From positions 1 through 21,045 of the forward strand of contig SFCP01000055.1 of assembly GCA_004558535.1 (NCBI GenBank): DNA of 21,045 nucleotides, written 5' to 3'. The notes under the pieces are model-generated. The model did no database searches, was not told the DNA's origin, and worked only from the letters and a program-made list of their open reading frames with translations. This stretch comes from Bacteroidales bacterium. Its GTDB lineage: Bacteria; Bacteroidota; Bacteroidia; Bacteroidales; Bacteroidaceae. The translations under genes and the position numbers were made by a program. Position 1 is the stretch's first letter. Each line of letters starts with the position of its first letter. Positions 13,868 to 21,045 of the stretch are shown in pieces.

Positions 13868-14353
13868 TCAGAAACGGTAGGTCAGCGTGACGCCCACGTT
13901 GCGAAAACCGGCACTGATAATGTCGGAATCATCGCCCAGCAGGACAGCCACCATCGGACGGTAGTCCACACCAATTGTCAGCGGCACATCCTTGGCAGTA
14001 AAGCCGAAACCGACCGTGCCCACAGGACCGCAAAGGAAGCCGTCGCGGTCGTGATGATCGTAAAATCCGGCACCGGCACCAAAGCCTGCCCACAATTTCC
14101 ACGAAGCAAAGTTCGGGGTCCAGTCCTTCCACTGACAGACGTTCCAATTGTAGACGCACTGTGTCATAAATCCGCGGTCAAGGTCGAATACACCCGCCGT
14201 AACGTCGAGGAAGTTGCGGTTGCTGAAATGATACTGGTACTCAAAGTCCATCGTGGAACCTCCGAAATGCACGCCGACAGCATGCGGGGTGCGCTGCGCC
14301 GCCAGCGACAAGGCGCTCAGGCTGAGCAGGCAGACGGTAAGTAACTTTTTCAT
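13868..14353 (-). CDS. Small outer-membrane beta-barrel protein
   Basis: The protein has about 161 residues. The signal peptide MKKLLTVCLLSLSALSLAAQ is followed by alternating polar/hydrophobic strands with aromatic ends (MDFEYQYHF, KLWAGFGAGAGFYD, VGVTLTYRF), and the last residue is Phe, as in many outer-membrane barrels. Size fits an eight-stranded barrel. Charged turn segments such as DHHDRDG and LGDDSD suggest loops. Three closely spaced start codons exist (14362, 14356, 14353). I prefer the last because it begins at the signal peptide. An upstream TACTTTTG promoter and downstream terminator make it monocistronic. No specific function can be assigned. Confidence 0.75.
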   Translation of the reverse strand: MKKLLTVCLLSLSALSLAAQRTPHAVGVHFGGSTMDFEYQYHFSNRNFLDVTAGVFDLDRGFMTQCVYNWNVCQWKDWTPNFASWKLWAGFGAGAGFYDHHDRDGFLCGPVGTVGFGFTAKDVPLTIGVDYRPMVAVLLGDDSDIISAGFRNVGVTLTYRF

Positions 14354-14419
14354 CATAATCATGCAGTATTAGGTGAAACATTGGGGGACTTCACCGGTCG
14401 CTACAACCGATTGGTACTG

Positions 14420-14427
14420 CAAAAGTA
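14420..14427 (-). promoter_or_regulatory. Promoter (-7 element) of the beta-barrel gene
   Basis: On the minus strand TACTTTTG, followed by CA, matches TAnnTTTG exactly. No clear TTTG is seen at the -33 position. The leader would be about 60 nt. Confidence 0.55.
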
Positions 14428-14584
14428 GGACTTCCGCGGCACTTCATCCCTATTTTCCGATTAAATAAAACGTAAGAGTGGTAAAAAAACACGACGTACA
14501 AGGCACTTAGACCCCTTTTTCGTCCTTTTTTCCGCATTATTTGCCGAAAAAGAAACTCTCCGCGCGACAATAGTTTTTTATTAG

Positions 14585-14592
14585 TACATTTG
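14585..14592 (+). promoter_or_regulatory. Promoter (-7 element) of the TetR gene
   Basis: TACATTTG, followed by CA, matches the -7 consensus exactly. The -33 element is not evident. The predicted leader to ATG 14666 is about 65 nt and contains the inverted repeat at 14608-14629. Confidence 0.55.
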
Positions 14593-14607
14593 CATCGGCA
14601 CTCCGCC

Positions 14608-14629
14608 ACCGGCCATCCGGCCGGCCGGT
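14608..14629. promoter_or_regulatory. Candidate TetR operator
   Basis: ACCGGCC (14608-14614) and GGCCGGT (14623-14629) are perfect 7-bp inverted arms separated by 8 bp, 22 bp overall. The size is right for a TetR-type dimer, and the site lies between the promoter and start codon of the TetR gene. Autoregulation is inferred; GC-rich surroundings raise the chance of coincidence. Confidence 0.4.
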
Positions 14630-14665
14630 ACGCCCCCTCCCCCTGCAAATAGAAAAGCACCCGTC

Positions 14666-15352
14666 ATGAACACACGCAGATACTCCACCCAAGGAAACGC
14701 AGCGCCCACCATCAACGCGCCCCACGAGGAAATGCGACGCCGCACCCTCGAAGTGGCCGGCAACGCCTTTCGCGAACTGGGCATCAAGGGGGTACGCATG
14801 GACGATGTGGCCCACAGGCTCGGCATCTCCAAACGTACGCTCTACCAGCTCTTCACCGACAAGGAGCAACTGCTCCTGGCCTGTGTGCAGGAACAGACCC
14901 GGCAGCGACACGAACGGACCCTGGAACTCGCGGCACGCACAGACAGCGTGCTGGAACTGCTCCTGTGGATATTCGAGGACCACTTCACGGAGCTGAAAGG
15001 CCTCTCGCCCAGCTTCATATCGGACCTGGTGAAATTTCCCACCGTGATGCAGTTTATCGAAGAGGAGCAGGCGCGCCGCCGTGAGCAGGCCGTGGACTTC
15101 CTGCAGAAAGGCGCGGCGCAGGGCTACTTCCGCGAAGACGTCAACTTCGGCATCATCTATGATGTCACCTCGCAAGTGCTGATCGCGACACACCTGCTGT
15201 CCCACCTGCAGCACTACTCGCTCCACGAACTCTTCGTCAATATCGTCATCCTGCACATCCGTGGCTGCGCGACCGAAGCCGGGATGCGCCTCATCGACGA
15301 TTTCCTGCAAAAATTCCGCACCCGGTACCAAGAGCCGGCGGCCTGCTCCTGA
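14666..15352 (+). CDS. TetR/AcrR family transcriptional regulator
   Basis: The protein has 228 residues. An N-terminal DNA-binding domain (about 22-70) contains the helix-turn-helix MDDVAHRLGISKRTLYQLF, followed by a ligand-binding helical domain (about 80-215) without recognisable ligand residues. TetR proteins usually act as dimeric repressors released by a small molecule. The first 20 residues are polar and probably disordered. The ABC ATPase gene starts 125 bp downstream with its own promoter, and may be a target along with the regulator's own gene. Inducer and regulon cannot be deduced. Confidence 0.9.
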   Translation: MNTRRYSTQGNAAPTINAPHEEMRRRTLEVAGNAFRELGIKGVRMDDVAHRLGISKRTLYQLFTDKEQLLLACVQEQTRQRHERTLELAARTDSVLELLLWIFEDHFTELKGLSPSFISDLVKFPTVMQFIEEEQARRREQAVDFLQKGAAQGYFREDVNFGIIYDVTSQVLIATHLLSHLQHYSLHELFVNIVILHIRGCATEAGMRLIDDFLQKFRTRYQEPAACS

Positions 15353-15440
15353 CGACCCGCGTCGCTGGGCTGCACACCGCCCTCCACGGCACGACATATC
15401 CCCCATTCCCGCGCGCCCCGCCCCCAAAGGCGAGGCGCTG

Positions 15441-15472
15441 TTTGGTTGTTTCGAGAAATCGCGGTAACTTTG
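15441..15472 (+). promoter_or_regulatory. Promoter of the ABC ATPase gene, next to its start codon
   Basis: TTTG (15441-15444), a 20-bp spacer and TAACTTTG (15465-15472) followed by C match both elements exactly. The ATG at 15478 begins only 5 bp after the -7 element, so the transcript is expected to be leaderless or nearly so. Confidence 0.7.
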
Positions 15473-15477
15473 CGCCG

Positions 15478-16284
15478 ATGAAAACGGAACTGCTGCACAT
15501 CTGCGACCTGAGTACGGGCTACGGCAAGGCCGGCCGACACCAACCGGTGGCCGCCGGATTGAACGGCAGCCTGCCCCGGGCCACCCTGACCGCACTCATC
15601 GGTCCCAACGGAGCCGGCAAGAGCACCCTGCTGCGCACCCTGGCGGGACTGCAACCTGCCCTGGCAGGACAGGTGGAGCTGGACGGCCAACCGCTGGCTG
15701 CCTACACGCCACGAGCCTTGGCGCGGACCGTCGGCATCGTGCTGACCAAACGCGTGGAGGCTCTCCACCTCAGCGTAAGGCAGGTGGTGGAGGCCGGCCG
15801 TATGCCCTACACGGGACTGACCGGCCGACTGACCTCCGCTGACACCCATGCGGTAGATCACGCCATGGAGCTGACCCGCACCACCGGCTTCGCAGGCCGA
15901 ATGATCCACACACTGAGCGACGGCGAACGGCAACGCGTGATGATTGCCAAAGCACTGGCACAGGACACACCGCTCATCCTGCTCGACGAACCTACGGCTT
16001 TCCTCGACGTGCGCGGCAAGGTGGAACTGCTGGAACTGCTGCGCCAACTCGTACGAAGCTGCGGGCGGACCATACTGCTCAGTTCGCACGACGTAGAGCT
16101 GATGCTCGCGCACGCAGACCGCCTCTGGCTGCTGCAGGGCAGCACCGCCTCCGACGCAGACAGCCCGCAGCTCATCGAGGGCAGCACCGGGCAGCTCCTG
16201 ACAGACGGCACGCTGACCCGATTCTTTGCCCGGCAGGGACTTTCCTTTGACGGAACCTTTATGAAATTAGGAATCAGGGATTAG
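15478..16284 (+). CDS. ABC transporter ATP-binding protein, FecE-type (iron-siderophore/heme/B12 import class)
   Basis: The 268-residue ATPase has Walker A GPNGAGKST (42-50), signature LSDGERQR (from 146), Walker B LILLDE (166-171) with PTAFLD, and His204 in the H-loop SSHD. The segment VEAGRMPYTGLTGRL is typical of the FecE/BtuD-like import class. No permease or substrate-binding gene is adjacent, so it must pair with a distant membrane component. ATG 15478 is chosen because upstream codons would fall inside the promoter. The last residues (MKLGIRD and the stop) lie in AGGAATT-type heptamer repeat DNA, so the C-terminus may have been altered by that repeat. Confidence 0.88.
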   Translation: MKTELLHICDLSTGYGKAGRHQPVAAGLNGSLPRATLTALIGPNGAGKSTLLRTLAGLQPALAGQVELDGQPLAAYTPRALARTVGIVLTKRVEALHLSVRQVVEAGRMPYTGLTGRLTSADTHAVDHAMELTRTTGFAGRMIHTLSDGERQRVMIAKALAQDTPLILLDEPTAFLDVRGKVELLELLRQLVRSCGRTILLSSHDVELMLAHADRLWLLQGSTASDADSPQLIEGSTGQLLTDGTLTRFFARQGLSFDGTFMKLGIRD

Positions 16285-16397
16285 GAATTACGTAAAACAC
16301 CGTTCGGCGGAAGTCCTAAATCGAAATCCAATCCGAAATCCTATCGCGCAAAGCCCACTGCGCAGCCAATTCCTAATTCCTAATTCCTAATTCCTAA
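16268..16397. repeat. Inverted pair of heptamer arrays at the ABC ATPase/topB junction
   Basis: On the left, AGGAATC, AGGGATT and AGGAATT (16269-16289) are three units in the inverse orientation and overlap the end of the ABC ATPase gene. On the right, four perfect AATTCCT units (16368-16395) precede topB. The arms could pair over about 22-28 bp with few mismatches, enclosing about 78 bp that include GCGCA/TGCGC. Confidence 0.85.
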
Positions 16398-16407
16398 CTG
16401 ATAGAAA

Positions 16408-18522
16408 ATGATAGTATGTATTGCGGAAAAGCCCGGCGTGGCGCGCGAAATCGCTCGCGTGCTGGGAGCGACGCGTTCCTGCGACGGATATATGGAAGGA
16501 AACGGCTACCGCGTGACCTGGACGTTCGGCCATTTGTGCGAACTCAAATATCCGGAGGACTACCGGCCTGAATGGAAGCCCTGGAGCTTGGGTCAGTTGC
16601 CCATGGTGCCCACCCGTTTCGGCATCCGGCTGAAACAGGACCGCGGCATCGAGAAGCAATTTGCCGTCATCCGCAAACTTTTTGCCGAAGCCGACAGTAT
16701 TGTCAACTGCGGCGATGCCGGCCAGGAGGGAGAGCTTATCCAGCGGTGGGTCATGCAGAAAGCGGGCGCGCTATGTCCCGTCCAGCGCCTCTGGGTGTCG
16801 TCTCTGACAGAAGAAAGCATACGCGAGGGCTTTGCCAACCTGCAACCACAGGATAAATACCAGGGGATGTACGAAGCCGGCCTGTGCCGGGCCATCGGCG
16901 ACTGGCTCCTGGGCATGAACGCCACCCGCCTGTACACACTCAAGTACGGCGACCGCGGACGCGGCGTGCCGCCGCTCTCCATCGGCCGCGTGCAGACGCC
17001 TACGCTGGCCCTTATCGTGAAGCGCCAGGAGGAGATAGAGCAATTTAAGCCCGAACCATTCTGGGTCCTGACCACGCGCTATCGCGACACCCTCTTCACA
17101 GCCAATCCCGCCGGCACCGAAGGCGCCGGCGAAACCGACGAAGAGACCGCGCCCCGGCCCGGCAGCGACCGCCGCATGGCCTTCGCCACCGAGGAGGAGG
17201 GACTTGCTGCGCTGGAAAAGGTCCGCCAGGCGCCCTTCGTCGTCGAGAGCGTCAGTCGCAAGAACGGTACGGAAGCCCCGCCACGCCTCTTCGACCTCAC
17301 AAGTCTGCAAGTGGAATGCAATAAGAAGTTCGGCTACTCCGCAGACCAGACTTTGCAACTCATACAAAGCCTCTACGAGAAAAAATATACGACTTACCCG
17401 CGCGTAGATACGACTTACCTCAGCGAAGACCTTTATCCGAAATGCAAAGGTATCCTCAACGGCATCGCAGGACGCTACGGCGAGCTGCTGCAACCCCTGC
17501 GCGGTGCCGTACTGACGAAGCGGAAAAAAGTATTCGACAATTCGAAGGTGACGGACCACCATGCCATCATCCCTACAGGCGTTCCGGCCGAAGCCATGAC
17601 CGACATGGAGCGCAACGTCTACGACTTGATTGCCCGCCGCTTCATTGCTATTTTCTACCCGGATTGCCGTTATGCCACCACTACCGTATTGGGGCAGGCC
17701 GCCGAAGTGCCTTTCCGCGCCTCGGGCAAGCAGATCCTGGAACCGGGATGGCGCAGCGTCTTCACCGAAGCGCGGGCAGCGACGGAGAACGAGGGGGAAG
17801 AAGCCGCTGAGCGCGTACTGCCGGCTTTTACCAAGGGCGAGAGCGGACCGCACAGCCCCGAGCTGGCACAGAAGTTCACCCAGCCACCCAAGCCCTACAC
17901 GGAAGCCACCCTGCTGCGCGCCATGGAGACAGCCGGACGCACGGTCGAGGACGAGGAACTGCGCGATGCACTCAAGGAGAACGGCATCGGACGCCCCTCC
18001 ACACGCGCGGCGATCATCGAAACGCTCTTTCGCCGCAACTATATCCGCAAGCAGCGCAAGTCGCTCTACGCCACACCGACGGGCGTAGAGTTGATACACC
18101 TGATTCATGAGGAGCTGCTGAAAAGCGCCGAGCTGACAGGACGCTGGGAGCGGAAGCTGCGCCAGATTGATCGCGGCGAATACAGCGCGGCGCAGTTTAT
18201 CGGCGAACTGAAACAGATGGTAGGCGAAATTGTGCGGCAGGTACTCGCCGACAACAGCCACCGCCGCGTCACGGTCGACCCGAAAGTCATCGACAAATCC
18301 CTGCCGCCGGTGCTGGAAAAAGCCCGCGCGGCCGAGCAGGAAGCCACTGCCGCCAGCTCCGCCGGCAGTACGGCTGCCGCCGCCAAGCCCAAGCGGAAGA
18401 TTATCCGCGAGGGTTCCGTCTGTCCCCTGTGCGGACAGGGCAAGGTGCTGAAGGGACACACCGCCTACGGCTGTTCGCGCTGGAAAGAGGGTTGCACGTT
18501 TCGCAAACCTTTCCGCAAATAG
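16408..18522 (+). CDS. topB: DNA topoisomerase III (type IA)
   Basis: This 704-residue type IA topoisomerase relaxes and decatenates DNA through a transient 5'-phosphotyrosine link. The Toprim domain begins with CIAEKPGVAREIA (Glu7) and contains GDAGQEGE at 102-109. The active-site Tyr330 lies in TTYPRVDT. Later motifs include SADQTLQLIQSLYEKKYT and KENGIGRPSTRAAIIETLF. A C-terminal zinc ribbon holds CPLC and CSRWKEGC, preceded by an Ala/Ser-rich linker. Length is normal for TopB. Family enzymes usually have Asp at the position of Gly105. It lacks an obvious TAnnTTTG promoter. The upstream gap is occupied by heptamer repeats, and it converges with the TonB-dependent receptor gene. Confidence 0.93.
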   Translation: MIVCIAEKPGVAREIARVLGATRSCDGYMEGNGYRVTWTFGHLCELKYPEDYRPEWKPWSLGQLPMVPTRFGIRLKQDRGIEKQFAVIRKLFAEADSIVNCGDAGQEGELIQRWVMQKAGALCPVQRLWVSSLTEESIREGFANLQPQDKYQGMYEAGLCRAIGDWLLGMNATRLYTLKYGDRGRGVPPLSIGRVQTPTLALIVKRQEEIEQFKPEPFWVLTTRYRDTLFTANPAGTEGAGETDEETAPRPGSDRRMAFATEEEGLAALEKVRQAPFVVESVSRKNGTEAPPRLFDLTSLQVECNKKFGYSADQTLQLIQSLYEKKYTTYPRVDTTYLSEDLYPKCKGILNGIAGRYGELLQPLRGAVLTKRKKVFDNSKVTDHHAIIPTGVPAEAMTDMERNVYDLIARRFIAIFYPDCRYATTTVLGQAAEVPFRASGKQILEPGWRSVFTEARAATENEGEEAAERVLPAFTKGESGPHSPELAQKFTQPPKPYTEATLLRAMETAGRTVEDEELRDALKENGIGRPSTRAAIIETLFRRNYIRKQRKSLYATPTGVELIHLIHEELLKSAELTGRWERKLRQIDRGEYSAAQFIGELKQMVGEIVRQVLADNSHRRVTVDPKVIDKSLPPVLEKARAAEQEATAASSAGSTAAAAKPKRKIIREGSVCPLCGQGKVLKGHTAYGCSRWKEGCTFRKPFRK

Positions 18523-18578
18523 AACCGAGGGGCTTTTTGAGCGTTTGGAGGAGAGTTAGAGGAGCACGAAAACCGGAC

Positions 18579-21045
18579 TTATTTTTTCGTAGAGAAGTTG
18601 TAGATTAAATGTAGCATGAGGAAGCGGCCCACGGCGTTGCCCCAGATATTATGGCGCTCGGTCGGGGACTGCCAGAGTCCGCCGTGCTCGCGCTGGTTCA
18701 GGATATCGGAGGCTTCGAGCTGGAGGGTCAGCGACTTGTCGCGCAGGAAACTCTTCCCGGCCGTGGCTTCCCAGTAGCAGTGTACGGGATTGTAGCCGTC
18801 GGCGTCGAAGCCGGCCTGATGCGTCACCGTGAAGCTGGTTTTTAACTCGATGTCCAGGGGCAGCGTGTACTGCAAATAAGTGCCGTAAGCCTGGCGCAGG
18901 TAATTTATCCGGCCCGCGGTGGCCTGCGAATTGCGCATCCGGTCGACCTGGACGTTGGCATGGAGCGTGCCGAAGAACTTGCCCAGCCGCGCAGTCAGCA
19001 TGCTGTAGACGGAAAAGCCATGTTTGCGAACGGTGGTAAGCCCGGAGGAACCGGCGGTGGCGGTGTAGAAATCCCGGTTGCGCGAGAAGTTGTAGCGCGG
19101 AACGATGTGCCAGTTCCACCGCTGCTCCCGGTCGAGCGGTGCATTGTAGGAAAGGGTGACTTGGGTGTACCAGTTTCCGTCCGTCGTGCCGGGCTGCCGG
19201 GTCGTGATGCCAGTCAGCGGATCGTAGGTGCTGCGGGTACGCAGGCTGTGGTCTTCCTCTACGACCCGAGCCTGCACGCTGACGCGGCGAATGCTGCGGA
19301 AGGTGCGGTCGTAGCTGATTTCGGCCGTCCGCTCGTGGCGTGCGGGCAAATAGTCGGCGCCCTGCCAGATGTTGAGCGGGTTGGAGCGGTCGGGGAGGGT
19401 AATGAAATTGAACAGCCCCTGCGGTTTGATTTCATAATACAGGCGGCCGTTCACCCTGCCCGTGCTGTCCGCGCCATAGATGACCTGGCCGTGGAAGACG
19501 TACTCCCGGCTGTGGCGGCGCAGGCGTACGGGGTCGTAATCACCCTTGAGGTAGTCGAGCCTGTCGTAGGAGAAGCGCGTACAACTCTGTAGCGAGGCGT
19601 ACAGGCGCTCGGTTTTGTACTGCAAGTACAGCTCGGCCCAATGCTTGCGCACGCTCTGGTCGGAATTGAGCGTGACTTCGGCGTCGCGGCAGAGCGTCTG
19701 CCAGTCGTCGGCGGAGGGCAGGCGGCCGAAGTCGGCCATGTAGGCGTCGAAATCGGCGAAGAGACCGCCCATACGCTCCAGTCGGTAGCCCAGGTTGTCC
19801 TTGTCGTTCTGACTGGTCTGGTATCCGTAGGTCAGACGCAGGGTCTGGAGGATTTTCAGCGGGATGTTGAGGTCCAGGAAGGTCATCTGGTTCAGGCCAT
19901 TCGCCCGGTTCTCCGTCCGGCGGTTGAGCAGGATGGGACTGTCGTCGGGCTGCACCTGATAATATCTGTAGTCCGTCAGCGCGCCGCCCCGGTCCGTGCT
20001 GCGGGTATAGCGCAGGGTGTTTCTGAGAGAGAGGCGCCAATTGCTCTCGGTGAGGCGGTGCGTGCCGTACAGCCAGTGGTGGTAATTATGTCCATGGCCC
20101 TCGCTGACGGAATGGGACTGGGCGAAAGTGGTGGCCCCTTGGTCCGGCCAACCTGTGTCGCGGTATTTGTAGAGGCTGTCGATGGCGCTCCGGCCGCCCG
20201 CGAAAACGTCCGTATCCCATTGTCCCTGGCGTCCGTCCGTGATGTCGTCGGTCCAGGTGTAGGCGTAGCCCGGCGTCCATTCCAGGTGCGTATGCTCGGT
20301 GGGCTTCCATGTCATCACGACCTGTCCGCCGACGATTCTTTCCCAATTGCGCCGGTGCTGCCAGACGGCATTGAAGCGGCTGCCTTCGTCCAGGAAGTAT
20401 TCGGCATTGTCCAAGTGGTAATCATTGTGCTTGCGGTAGTCCCAATAGCCGGAAGCCTCGATTTTGAAAAAGCCTGCACCCTCCTCGGCGTCGCGGTTTT
20501 TCCACATCATCGAGAAGCCGGGCTTCTTGTAGGTGGTTTCGCCCATACTGCCTCCTGCGCCGCCGTTGTTGTTCCAATCGCCGGTGTTGCCCACCTGCTG
20601 GTACTGGGCCGTATTGGTCAGTCCGGCGTACACGCTCAGGCGGAAGCGGTCCGTGAAGGTGTTGGCGAAGCCGCGCAGGCGGTAGTAGTGGTCCGTGGCG
20701 CCGCCGAGGTCTGCATTGCCGGCCCATACGCCGTGGTATTCGCGGCGCAAGACGACGTCGACTACCTGCTGGCGCACACCATCGTCGATGCCGGTGATTT
20801 TGGCTTGGTCGGACATGCCCTCGTAGGCTTTGACGTTCTTCACGATGTAGGCGGGGATTTGCTCGAGTGCCGTCTGCGTGTCGCCGCGCACGAAGTCGGT
20901 GCCGTTGACCAGCAGGCGGTCCACCTGCTTGCCGCGGTAGTAGAGTACGCCGTCGCGCAGTTCCAGTCCGGGCAGCTTCCGGAGGACTTCACCCAGCATT
21001 TCGCCCTTGGTGGCGGCCACGGCGTCGAGGTCGTAGACCACTGTG
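18579..21045 (-). CDS. TonB-dependent outer-membrane receptor-like protein, 5' end outside the window
   Basis: About 821 C-terminal residues are visible; the frame stays open to the right edge, so the signal peptide and N-terminal domain are missing. The visible N-terminus is a plug-like segment (LGEVLRKLPGLELRDGVLYY, GKQVDRLLVNGTDF, QIPAYIVKNVKAYE) typical of the Bacteroidota beta-barrel family related to TonB-dependent receptors (OMP_b-brl_3-like). The remainder is a large aromatic-rich barrel of many amphipathic strands. It ends in YNFSTKK rather than in Phe. No SusD-like partner is visible here, so a glycan-uptake SusCD pair cannot be claimed. The substrate is unknown. The gene converges on topB, with 56 bp between their stop codons and no clear shared terminator hairpin. 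Confidence 0.85.
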   Translation of the reverse strand, partial: TVVYDLDAVAATKGEMLGEVLRKLPGLELRDGVLYYRGKQVDRLLVNGTDFVRGDTQTALEQIPAYIVKNVKAYEGMSDQAKITGIDDGVRQQVVDVVLRREYHGVWAGNADLGGATDHYYRLRGFANTFTDRFRLSVYAGLTNTAQYQQVGNTGDWNNNGGAGGSMGETTYKKPGFSMMWKNRDAEEGAGFFKIEASGYWDYRKHNDYHLDNAEYFLDEGSRFNAVWQHRRNWERIVGGQVVMTWKPTEHTHLEWTPGYAYTWTDDITDGRQGQWDTDVFAGGRSAIDSLYKYRDTGWPDQGATTFAQSHSVSEGHGHNYHHWLYGTHRLTESNWRLSLRNTLRYTRSTDRGGALTDYRYYQVQPDDSPILLNRRTENRANGLNQMTFLDLNIPLKILQTLRLTYGYQTSQNDKDNLGYRLERMGGLFADFDAYMADFGRLPSADDWQTLCRDAEVTLNSDQSVRKHWAELYLQYKTERLYASLQSCTRFSYDRLDYLKGDYDPVRLRRHSREYVFHGQVIYGADSTGRVNGRLYYEIKPQGLFNFITLPDRSNPLNIWQGADYLPARHERTAEISYDRTFRSIRRVSVQARVVEEDHSLRTRSTYDPLTGITTRQPGTTDGNWYTQVTLSYNAPLDREQRWNWHIVPRYNFSRNRDFYTATAGSSGLTTVRKHGFSVYSMLTARLGKFFGTLHANVQVDRMRNSQATAGRINYLRQAYGTYLQYTLPLDIELKTSFTVTHQAGFDADGYNPVHCYWEATAGKSFLRDKSLTLQLEASDILNQREHGGLWQSPTERHNIWGNAVGRFLMLHLIYNFSTKK

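Larger units (their letters stand above)
14354..14665. other. Divergent intergenic region between the beta-barrel gene and the TetR gene
   Basis: This stretch of about 310 bp carries a minus-strand promoter (14420-14427), a plus-strand promoter (14585-14592) and an inverted repeat resembling an operator (14608-14629). GGTGAA/TTCACC at 14372-14395 could form a small stem-loop in the beta-barrel leader. The middle is AT-rich with T-runs and holds no gene that I can see. Confidence 0.7.

Noticed and set aside
16771..18459. A 562-codon minus-strand open frame opposite topB
   Set aside because: topB is complete with all motifs on the plus strand; the antisense frame shows no family resemblance.
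18523..18578. A bidirectional terminator between topB and the TonB-dependent receptor gene
   Set aside because: The 56-bp gap has T-rich patches but no convincing inverted repeat.

Overview
The window is a GC-rich stretch of a Bacteroidales-type chromosome (phylum Bacteroidota, perhaps a Prevotellaceae/Bacteroidaceae relative). Four things point there: recurrent TAnnTTTG promoter elements, usually extended to TAnnTTTGC(A); AT-rich translation starts without Shine-Dalgarno sequences; a TonB-dependent outer-membrane protein of the Bacteroidota beta-barrel type; and Bacteroidota-like versions of TopB, MaeB and a DPP-IV-type peptidase. Gene content is mostly housekeeping. I see no prophage, insertion sequence, tRNA, rRNA or CRISPR.

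Layout, left to right. (1) A lipoprotein with an OmpA-like segment and TPR repeats (+), then a gene-free stretch with a 21-bp tandem array. (2) pnp, polynucleotide phosphorylase (+), with a palindrome centred on its promoter and a strong terminator, followed by a second 21-bp array. (3) An RlmL-like THUMP rRNA methyltransferase (+) whose RG-rich tail is itself a 21-bp coding repeat. (4) A secreted DPP-IV-like S9 peptidase, a RidA deaminase and a LOG-family hydrolase (+), probably one expression unit. (5) murG (+), standing outside any division/cell-wall cluster and preceded by a foldable 200-bp gap. (6) A 427-bp convergent gap with promoters, hairpins, a 21-bp duplication and a heptamer repeat. 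(7) maeB malic enzyme and a small outer-membrane beta-barrel gene (-). (8) A TetR regulator, a FecE-type ABC ATPase and topB (+). (9) The 3' part of a TonB-dependent receptor (-), cut by the right edge.

Functionally the window mixes RNA metabolism (pnp, rlmL), envelope biogenesis and surface proteins (lipoprotein, murG, beta-barrel, TonB-dependent receptor), peptide and metabolite handling (DPP-IV, RidA, LOG, MaeB) and DNA topology (topB). No classical multi-gene accessory system is evident.

The most unusual signal is repeated use of tandem repeats whose period is 7 bp or a multiple of it. There are 21-bp arrays on both sides of pnp, a 21-bp coding array in rlmL, a 21-bp duplication behind murG, and AATTCCT heptamer arrays behind maeB and on both sides of the ABC ATPase/topB junction. 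Other items worth attention are the palindrome over the pnp -7 element, a promoter placed directly against a terminator hairpin behind murG, and a probable leaderless mRNA for the ABC ATPase.
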